Virus record (IMG/VR): IMGVR_UViG_3300050821_004247
Location: 1 to 44,375 of that record
Source: a virus
DNA: 44,375 bases
Reading direction: 5' to 3' (one strand)
Below the pieces are notes generated by a model. It was given only the letters and a program-made list of their open reading frames with translations, searched no databases and was not told the DNA's origin. Below are positions 39,393-44,375 of this stretch, piece by piece. Every line of letters starts with the position of its first letter. The first letter of the stretch is position 1. A program made the translations under genes and the position numbers.

Positions 39393-40027
39393 GTGACGCC
39401 GCAGTCAAGACGGCGGAAGTCGAAGTGCTCACCGCAGAAGTGCGGGTGCTCATGGTCGGGTCGCGACAGATCACGCTGTCGGTCGCGCGGCAATTGGATC
39501 GCGTCCATCTGCTCGACGTCGAGCCGTTCGGGCGCGTCCGTCTCAATCAGGGCACAGACTATTACTCCCCAAACGTGATCGGGAAAGACCGCGAGACGGG
39601 CGTGCTCGTCGTCGCCTCGTATGAGACGAATCCGTCCGTGCGTCCGGGTCTCATCCCTGCATCTCCCCTCACCGTGTGTGAACATTGGGACCATCCTCCG
39701 GTCTACCACTTGGAATTGAGCGGTCGTCCCTTTGCTGTCGCGCGAGACTTCACGATCCGCTGTAGCATCCATGCGAGTGCGAACGCCCCGCGCCTCCCCA
39801 CGTATCCCGTGGACGGTTCTCCCGAGGAACATGCCGCGTATCACAGACGGACGCAGGAATGGCACGAACAGCGCAAGGTGTGGGAAGCGACGCAGTGTGA
39901 ACACTGGAACGCGAAAGCCTCCACGAAAGCGGACCTACGCGATCAACTCGACCGGCACGATCGCTACCGCGCGTCCTGCGCCGCTGCGCTGCTGCTCCCG
40001 CTGATCGTGCTCGCGGGACTCCGATGA
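39389..40027 (+). CDS. conserved phage protein, VGSRQITLSVARQLD type
   Basis: 212 residues. It has VEVLTAEVRVLMVGSRQITL then SVARQLDRVHLLDVEPFGRV, a block that I know from many uncharacterised phage proteins. CEHWDHP and CEHWNAK repeat a C-x-H-W element. The C-terminal 25 residues include ASCAAALLLPLIVLAGL, a possible membrane segment. ATGA overlaps at both ends. Confidence 0.65.
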   Translation: MSDAAVKTAEVEVLTAEVRVLMVGSRQITLSVARQLDRVHLLDVEPFGRVRLNQGTDYYSPNVIGKDRETGVLVVASYETNPSVRPGLIPASPLTVCEHWDHPPVYHLELSGRPFAVARDFTIRCSIHASANAPRLPTYPVDGSPEEHAAYHRRTQEWHEQRKVWEATQCEHWNAKASTKADLRDQLDRHDRYRASCAAALLLPLIVLAGLR

Positions 40028-40335
40028 GTCGCCAGGGACAGCGCGATCTGTTCGGCGCGATGACCCCCTACGACGATCCCAATCTCGCCGCCGATGCGGC
40101 GCTCCGGGCGGTCCGCGCCGTCGCCCGACGCTGCGCCGAGTTCACCACCGATGAAGTCGCCGCCGAACTGACGGACTGGACGATCGAGGAACCGCGCTTG
40201 CTCGGGCCGGCGATGCTCCGCGCACAGCGCGCCGGCTGGATCGCGGCGACGGATCGCATGCGAAAGACGACCAACCCGGCGGCGCACTGCCGCCCGAAAG
40301 CGGTCTGGACGAGCCGCATCTACGAAGGGGCATGA
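40024..40335 (+). CDS. conserved small phage protein, winged-helix-like
   Basis: 103 residues. RDLFGAMTPYDDPNLAADAA is followed by FTTDEVAAELTDWTIEEPRL then LGPAMLRAQRAGWIAATDRM and a terminal HCRPKAVWTSRIY. This order (FTTDxV, EPRxLG, RPxxVWxS) is common to small phage proteins found in replication operons and looks like a winged helix. Function unknown. Confidence 0.7.
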   Translation: MSRQGQRDLFGAMTPYDDPNLAADAALRAVRAVARRCAEFTTDEVAAELTDWTIEEPRLLGPAMLRAQRAGWIAATDRMRKTTNPAAHCRPKAVWTSRIYEGA

Positions 40336-40772
40336 TGATGCCCGCCGCGTGGATCATGTTCGACGATCTCCCCGGACCGTTCGCCCTCGCCGCGTTCGGT
40401 CTGCCGCTCGCGACCGAGGCGTACTACCTGATCGTGCCGGACGGCGCGCTGTTCGCCTGCACGGTCAAGAACGAGCACGGCTGGACGCTCACCGTCACGC
40501 ACACCGAGACGACGGACTTGGCGATGATCGCCCCCGGTCGCCTCCCGACGCTCGACGAATTGCGTGCGGCGCGCGAGACGTGCGTCCCCGCCGGCATCAT
40601 CATGGCGGCGCTGCTCGACCGGATGACGGCGGCGCACCTCGGACGGATGACCCGCACCGGGGACGCGACCACCGGACCGACCGCAGCGGGCCTCTCGACG
40701 ACGGTCCGCTGCGTCCAGGTGTTCGTCGAAGGACTCACAGATGATGTCGTCTACGGCATCGAAGAGGAGTGA
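40332..40772 (+). CDS. hypothetical protein in replication operon
   Basis: 146 residues starting MMMPAAWIMFDDLPGPFALA. Beta-type region (YYLIVPDGALFACTVKNEHG, WTLTVTHTETTDLAMI), then a helix (TLDELRAARETCVPAGIIMA), and an acidic end. Start overlaps the previous stop. No family recognised. Confidence 0.6.
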   Translation: MMMPAAWIMFDDLPGPFALAAFGLPLATEAYYLIVPDGALFACTVKNEHGWTLTVTHTETTDLAMIAPGRLPTLDELRAARETCVPAGIIMAALLDRMTAAHLGRMTRTGDATTGPTAAGLSTTVRCVQVFVEGLTDDVVYGIEEE

Positions 40773-40775
40773 CAG

Positions 40776-41351
40776 ATGAAGATGACGCTGCTGCTATTCG
40801 CCCTCGCCCTCTGGACTGCCCCGCTCGCCGCGCAGACGTGCCCGTGTCCGCAAGCCGATCTCTTCTCCGCGCTCGAACCGGACACGCACGACGCGCCCGG
40901 CGCGCTCTTTCGCGGTCTGATGCCTGACAACCAAGTCGGCGCGCAGTGCGCCGTCGATTCCTCGATCACGAACTTGCTCCAGAACATCCCGCAGCCGAAT
41001 GCCCAGTTCGAGACGGTCGATGCCCCCGGCCTCGGCGGACTCATCTTCGCGATCAAGTTGAAGCTCCAGTTCGGGGAGATTACCGGCGTCGATGCGGGCA
41101 CCGATCTCAAAGACGCCTGCTTCAAACTCGACGTGCAGAACTTCACACACCCGCCCTCGCCGATCATGTTCACGGACGGCTGCGGCACGCACACCTTCAC
41201 GATCGGCCAGCCGAAGTATGCCTGCGTCCTCGGACCGCCCATCAGTAAGACGATCGTGTGTTTCGCGGCGAAGGGTGTCGGACCGAAGGCACCGCTGCCA
41301 CCAGGCTTCGATCGCCTGGAAGACGTCTGCACGCTGGTGGACATCCTGTAG
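40776..41351 (+). CDS. secreted cysteine-rich protein (moron candidate)
   Basis: 191 residues; GAGGAG precedes the ATG. A signal peptide MKMTLLLFALALWTAPLAAQ, cleaved near residue 20, is followed by a mature domain with eight cysteines (TCPCPQ, QCAV, DACF, DGCG, YACV, IVCF, DVCT), enough for four disulphides outside the cytoplasm. Beta-rich, with GGLIFAIKLKLQFGEITG. No family recognised. It is unusual in a replication operon and may change the cell surface or act on competitors, but there is no direct evidence. Confidence 0.65.
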   Translation: MKMTLLLFALALWTAPLAAQTCPCPQADLFSALEPDTHDAPGALFRGLMPDNQVGAQCAVDSSITNLLQNIPQPNAQFETVDAPGLGGLIFAIKLKLQFGEITGVDAGTDLKDACFKLDVQNFTHPPSPIMFTDGCGTHTFTIGQPKYACVLGPPISKTIVCFAAKGVGPKAPLPPGFDRLEDVCTLVDIL

Positions 41352-41353
41352 CC

Positions 41354-41491
41354 ATGACGACGCCGACGCTCTGCTCCGCGTGCCTGCATCCGCAGCACAA
41401 TCTGCCCTGCACGGTGCTGCTGCCGTGGTGGCGTCGCTGGCTTGCCGGACGCGACGAGTGCGGCTGTAGCCACTGGGACGAGCCATCATGA
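41354..41491 (+). CDS. tiny cysteine-rich protein
   Basis: 45 residues with CSAC near the N-terminus, then a Trp/Leu stretch (LPWWRRWLAG) and CGCSHW. A four-cysteine zinc knuckle is likely. It overlaps the next start by ATGA, which supports translation. Confidence 0.5.
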   Translation: MTTPTLCSACLHPQHNLPCTVLLPWWRRWLAGRDECGCSHWDEPS

Positions 41492-41640
41492 TCGCGCGGC
41501 CCGGGGTCCCCTGCCGTGGGTGCGGGCGTCCATTCAACCCTGCCCTTGATCTGACCCCCCTCGGCTTCTGTCAGCGGTGCGCGCTCGCCATCGTCCGCCT
41601 CATCATGGGCGCGGACGCTGATCTCCCGGTCGGCCCATGA
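41488..41640 (+). CDS. tiny zinc-ribbon protein
   Basis: 50 residues. CRGCGRPFNP at residues 9-18 and CQRC at residues 28-31 make a CxxC-x16-CxxC ribbon, followed by a hydrophobic helix (ALAIVRLIMGA). ATGA overlaps at both ends. Confidence 0.6.
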   Translation: MIARPGVPCRGCGRPFNPALDLTPLGFCQRCALAIVRLIMGADADLPVGP

Positions 41641-42197
41641 TCCGCGTTCTCGGCATTGACCCCGGCCTCGACGGCGCGCTCGCCGTCCTCGATCTGGACC
41701 AGCGCGGCACGGTGCTCCATCTCCTCCAGGTCATCCCGACGCCGACCCTCACCGTCACCGTCAACAAGAAGAAGCGGCGCGACTACGACGTCCCCGGCAT
41801 GTGGCGGCTCATCGAGGACGCCGCCTACCCCGCCGATGTCTCCGTCGCGATGGTCGGGCTCGAACACCAAGGGCCGCGTCCGAAGGAAGGCGTCGTGTCC
41901 AGCTACCGCACCGGGCACGGCTACGGACTCTGGCGCGCACTCATCGTCGCCGCGCAACTGCCGCTCGCGATCGTGCAGCCGCAGGCGTGGCGGCGCGAGT
42001 TCGGACTGCTCAGAGCCGGGAAGCAGGCATCCGTGCGGGCAGTGATGGAGGGCTTTCCGGACTATCCGTCGTCGCTGAGTCGCCATGACGGTGCGGCAGA
42101 AGCGACGCTGATCGCCGCCTTCGTCGCGCGTCGGCGCGTCGTGCCCGATGCTCTGCCCGTGCCGCCGCCGCCCGCTCCAGAATCCCCGCAAGCGTAG
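41637..42197 (+). CDS. RuvC-like Holliday junction resolvase
   Basis: 186 residues. The RNase H fold is marked by IDPGLDGALAVLD (D8), GLEHQGPRP (Glu near residue 80), and HDGAAEATLIA with Asp near residue 150. This is the acidic set of RuvC/phage resolvases that resolve branched DNA before packaging or after recombination. It ends the replication operon. Its last 62 codons, including the HDGAAEA motif, lie opposite the end of the gene at 42010. Confidence 0.85.
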   Translation: MIRVLGIDPGLDGALAVLDLDQRGTVLHLLQVIPTPTLTVTVNKKKRRDYDVPGMWRLIEDAAYPADVSVAMVGLEHQGPRPKEGVVSSYRTGHGYGLWRALIVAAQLPLAIVQPQAWRREFGLLRAGKQASVRAVMEGFPDYPSSLSRHDGAAEATLIAAFVARRRVVPDALPVPPPPAPESPQA

Positions 42198-43014
42198 TGT
42201 CCACCCACGGGCGGGGACCGTGCCCCGCCCGCCACTTGACCAGTGCCGGGATGAGGGCACGCGCGTTCGCGGCCTCGGCGCGGGCCAGGCGGACGAGGAG
42301 ATAGGCGATCGCCTCGTCACCAACGCCGAAGTCCCGCCCGCTCTGGTAGCGTTTGGCGAGGCGCGGGCGACGGAGCAACGTGATCCGCGCGAACTGGGAC
42401 GACGGCAACCACCAGTGCAGCCGGATCAGCGCGTCGTTCCCCGGGGTCCGGCCGCGCGTGTCGGTCGGGTTCCGAAAGCACGCCAGCACCACCCAGGCGT
42501 GGTTCGCCTCGTAGGCAATCACCCGGAGCGCGACGGCCCGGGGTCTGACCGGGCACCCATCCCCGATCTTCTCGACGCACGCCGGGCTACAGACGGGCAC
42601 GCCCCAGAGATCGAACTGCGCGGATTTCCCGCACCCGTGGCGGGCACAGCGCAGCCCAAAGGGCTGATTGTATCGCCACGGTGCGCCGGGCAGACACCGC
42701 TTGCACCAGATGCGCCGACTCGGTCCGCGCGTGACCCGCATCACGCAGTGATGGACGCGGCACCAGAGACGCGGATCGACCCCGGGCGGGCACTGCGGTT
42801 CCACGTAGCCGTGCGCCTCGGCGGACGGGTGGATGGGGGCGGGCACCAGAGCACGGGCGGGCACCGCAGACCGGGGACCCGGCGGGCGTCCGCGCCGCCG
42901 TCGCGGTCCTTCGAGGTGGGACCAGTCCGGCGCGGGTGGGGTGCCCGCCGCCTCGTCACGCAGGACGCTTACGATGAACTGCGGCGGGCCGGCGGGCTTC
43001 CCGGGGTCCGACAT
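42010..43014 (-). CDS. zinc-finger-type hypothetical protein
   Basis: 334 residues from MSDPGKPAGPP. A disordered Pro/Arg N-terminus is followed by a cysteine-histidine region (LWCRVHHCVMRV, IWCKRCLPGAP, LRCARHGCGKSA, VCSPACVEKI), enough for two zinc knuckles. Then comes a helical part (HAWVVLACFRNP, RIHWWLPSSQFARITLLRR) and a basic, low-complexity end. The end overlaps ruvC by 188 bases in convergent orientation. The cysteine set suggests nucleic-acid binding; no family recognised. Confidence 0.6.
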   Translation of the reverse strand: MSDPGKPAGPPQFIVSVLRDEAAGTPPAPDWSHLEGPRRRRGRPPGPRSAVPARALVPAPIHPSAEAHGYVEPQCPPGVDPRLWCRVHHCVMRVTRGPSRRIWCKRCLPGAPWRYNQPFGLRCARHGCGKSAQFDLWGVPVCSPACVEKIGDGCPVRPRAVALRVIAYEANHAWVVLACFRNPTDTRGRTPGNDALIRLHWWLPSSQFARITLLRRPRLAKRYQSGRDFGVGDEAIAYLLVRLARAEAANARALIPALVKWRAGHGPRPWVDTTLAGILERAAAARAEHRARRADARRRRRSASLLPHRHGDSATTDSPESPPSLPARMPASRL

Positions 43015-43255
43015 GCGCGGGTGACGTCTGGACCCTTAGCATACCCGCGCCGGGGTCGCGAGGGGCAAAACGACCCTCGGCGGGCACCAGACACCCCCGG
43101 CGGACGCATTACAGCCCCGTACAGCCCCGCGCCGGCACCGGGGAAGGGAATCGCCTTCACCAGAACACGGGCGTTTCTCAGGCTCGGTAACGCCTATATG
43201 CGCGCACGCGGACAGATAGGCGTTACACCGCTGCGCGCTGTCGGCATAGCCGTTG
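43015..43255. promoter_or_regulatory. intergenic region with inverted repeat and tandem repeat
   Basis: 241 bases between two minus-strand genes. It contains a perfect 11-bp inverted repeat GTAACGCCTAT/ATAGGCGTTAC (43187..43226, 18-base spacer), a third half-site GGGCGTTTC just left of it, a tandem TACAGCCCCG x2 (43110..43129), and TATGCTAAGG on the minus strand near 43040 as a possible -10 for the 43014 gene. The spaced palindrome looks like an operator more than a terminator, since no T run follows. Confidence 0.5.
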
Positions 43256-43504
43256 CTAGAGCGCCTTCGTTTTCGGGTTCGCTTTGAGGGGTCGCAGCCG
43301 GACGAACATGTCGGGACCCGGGCCGGACCCGTGCCACTGGGACCCGTCCGCCATGGTGACGCGGACGTACAGGCGGGCACCGCCGAAACCCACGCGGCGG
43401 GCACGGGTCGCCGTCACGTCGCCGAGGTATGCGCCCGCCAAGCTCACGATGGTTCGTGCGTCGGCGGACAGGTATGCCCGCAGGGGTTCCACTAGTCGCC
43501 TCAT
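43256..43504 (-). CDS. small hypothetical protein
   Basis: 82 residues from MRRLVEPLRAYLSADART. GTG 43492 is an alternative start, as TGAGG would then be its ribosome site. Central beta strands (GARLYVRVTMADGSQWHGSG, PDMFVRLRPLK). It directly follows hairpin copy B of the repeated element, whose TGAGGCGACTA gives its first codons. Function unknown. Confidence 0.6.
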   Translation of the reverse strand: MRRLVEPLRAYLSADARTIVSLAGAYLGDVTATRARRVGFGGARLYVRVTMADGSQWHGSGPGPDMFVRLRPLKANPKTKAL

Positions 43505-43551
43505 GCGTGCCCCCGGATCGCACCCGGGGGCACAGTGAGACGGCTAGCTAC
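43490..43551 (-). promoter_or_regulatory. repeated structured element, copy B
   Basis: Minus strand: CTAGCCGTCTCACT follows the stop of the 43548 gene, then a perfect 10-bp hairpin with 7-nt loop GTGCGAT (43507..43533), then GCATGAGGCGACTAG. CTAGCCGTCTCA and TGAGGCGACTAG also pair with each other in 11 of 12 positions, so one extended stem encloses the inner hairpin. Same loop sequence as copy A with different stem bases. Confidence 0.7.
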
Positions 43552-43961
43552 TCGCCGTCCGTCTCGTCCTCGTCCTCGATACCGAGATCGTCCGCGTTGA
43601 CATCGAGTCCGAGTGCTTCCAACTGCTCGAAAACGTCCCGCTCGAACGCGCAAAACGCCAGCGCGGACCAGTTGACCGCGCCGTCCGCGCACACGCCGTC
43701 CGTCCCGAAGTCGTCCACGTAAGCGGACTCGTTGTCCGAAAAGAGTAGCGTCTCGATCGCGAGTCCCGTGTAGATGACGCGCGAGTGTCCGTCGCACGTC
43801 TCGTGGACGTGTTCGAGTAGCCATTCGCGGAGATGCGGCTCGTCCTCGGCCCGCGCCGTTTTCGCCTGCTCGTAGAGATCGGTCGCGCATCCCCGGACGT
43901 CGTCGTAGTAGTCCACCCGGAGGACGTTCAACGCCCCCTGTCGTTCGCTGTCGGTTGCCAT
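43548..43961 (-). CDS. acidic hypothetical protein, early-type cassette
   Basis: 137 residues from MATDSERQGALNVLRV; GGGAGCGAATCGAC precedes this ATG, and an upstream in-frame ATG would translate leader copy C. Strongly acidic (ending DDLGIEDEDETDGE), helical (DDVRGCATDLYEQAKTARAE, LREWLLEHVHETC), with SRVIYTGLAIETLLFSDN and ALAFCAFERDVFEQLEALG. The length and acidity would suit a DNA mimic or regulator, but the acidic tail is the only evidence. Confidence 0.7.
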   Translation of the reverse strand: MATDSERQGALNVLRVDYYDDVRGCATDLYEQAKTARAEDEPHLREWLLEHVHETCDGHSRVIYTGLAIETLLFSDNESAYVDDFGTDGVCADGAVNWSALAFCAFERDVFEQLEALGLDVNADDLGIEDEDETDGE

Positions 43962-44083
43962 TGTCGATTCGCTCCCTATCGGTTCAGGCGGGCACCATGC
44001 CCGCGTGCATCGCCGGATCGCCGTCCGGCGTAGTCGCCTCATGCGTCCGCCCGCGCGGGCCGGGCGGACAGTGAAACGGCTAG
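43962..44083 (-). promoter_or_regulatory. repeated structured leader/hairpin element, copy C
   Basis: Minus strand: CTAGCCGTTTCACT at the stop of the upstream gene, then a 9-bp hairpin with 7-nt loop (44045..44069), TGAGGCGACTA, a 7-bp hairpin with loop CGGCGA (44011..44030), a 5-bp mini hairpin GGGCA-TGG-TGCCC (43990..44002), and then the ribosome site. Pairs 1 and 3 of the second stem are C-G here and G-C in copy A, a compensatory change. Confidence 0.7.
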
Positions 44084-44375
44084 GAGTCCTCCGGTTCGTC
44101 GCCGTTTGCCAGGTAGACGACGCAATCGACGCACGCGTCGTCGAAATGGACGATCCGTCCGTCTAGGATCGCGTGCCAGTGGTAGCGGTCGCCTCCGAGA
44201 TGCGACCCGCAGATACCGCACGCGTGCCAGCTAAACGACCCTTCGTCGCACGCCGTGCCCGCCTCGTGTGCCGCGTCGTACTCGGCGACGCTAGCGTAGC
44301 CGTGCGCGTCCGCGCAGTCCGCGCACCCCGGACACAGTCCCGTGGATACCGCGTCGAGTCCGGTCAGACCGGACT
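44080..44375 (-). CDS. small cysteine-rich protein, cut by the window end
   Basis: The frame is open from the window edge to a TAG at 44082..44080: 97 full codons ending HFDDACVDCVVYLANGDEPEDS. Cysteine pairs CPGCADC, CGIC and CVDC plus the HWH histidines suggest one or two zinc sites. The N-terminal codons fit the start at 1..22 if the genome is circular. The last 19 bases of the window (44357..44375) are a palindrome inside the coding frame. Confidence 0.65.
   Translation of the reverse strand, partial: SGLTGLDAVSTGLCPGCADCADAHGYASVAEYDAAHEAGTACDEGSFSWHACGICGSHLGGDRYHWHAILDGRIVHFDDACVDCVVYLANGDEPEDS

Noticed and set aside
42969-43160. 63-codon minus frame upstream of the 43014 gene
   Set aside because: It overlaps the start of a better gene and crosses the tandem TACAGCCCCG repeat; the peptide is Arg/Pro/Gly-rich with no ribosome site.
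43548-44042. Longer start (27 extra codons) for the 43961 gene
   Set aside because: The extension translates the structured leader copy C, whose reading frame is not the same in copy A; the ribosome site supports 43961.

Overview
The window looks like a complete, GC-rich genome of a temperate, tailed, probably short-tailed (podovirus-like) phage from an uncultured bacterium. No tape-measure, tail-sheath or tail-tube-terminator gene is recognisable. Instead, a terminase-portal block faces a structural operon with a capsid protein, a head-to-tail adaptor, a propeller-like tail protein, an S74 fibre, a collagen-like fibre and a run of Ala/Gly/Gln-rich and very large proteins typical of DNA-ejection cargo. 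No phage RNA or DNA polymerase is recognised, so host machinery is presumably used. The two window ends join in frame: a minus-strand gene starting at position 22 runs off base 1 and its remainder is found at 44375-44080. The molecule is therefore probably circular or circularly permuted, with a unit length of about 44.4 kb.

Layout. (1) 43.3-44.4 kb plus 0-2.3 kb, minus strand: small unknown genes, several with CxxC motifs and two of them tandem paralogues, separated by a repeated structured leader/hairpin element. (2) 2.4-3.4 kb: non-coding, with a promoter, direct repeats, an AT-richer iteron-like stretch and a strong hairpin. (3) 3.4-7.9 kb: small genes on both strands (membrane and secreted proteins, a ribbon-helix-helix protein, a Cro/C1-type HTH protein, small cysteine-rich proteins). 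(4) 7.8-12.6 kb, minus: a packaging operon (putative small terminase, large terminase, portal, three small proteins). (5) 12.6-12.85 kb: a divergent control region with two perfect DnaA boxes. (6) 12.8-30.8 kb, plus: the virion operon, ending with an M15-type endolysin and a hairpin. (7) 30.8-34.3 kb, minus: a PAPS-reductase-like PP-loop enzyme, a two-TM protein, a PD-(D/E)XK nuclease, an ERF annealing protein and an excisionase-like HTH protein. (8) 34.3-37.7 kb: control region, ribbon-helix-helix protein, tyrosine integrase, two minus-strand genes, and an attP carrying the 3' half of a tRNA-Arg(ACG). (9) 37.7-42.2 kb, plus: a replication operon (wHTH proteins, replication initiator, helicase-loader-like protein, RuvC-like resolvase) that also carries a secreted cysteine-rich protein. 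(10) 42.0-43.0 kb, minus: a zinc-binding protein.

The genes fit a lysogenic life style. Integrase acts at attP, which lies between a consensus-like promoter at 37005 and the replication operon. Integration would physically separate the two, which suggests integration-coupled silencing of replication. The most unusual features are the covarying leader/hairpin family, the DnaA boxes in the structural-operon leader, a recurring C-terminal peptide on four small proteins next to virion genes, and the repeated PTLLDVAR peptide in the largest protein. All functional statements rest on motif recognition by eye; no similarity search was run.
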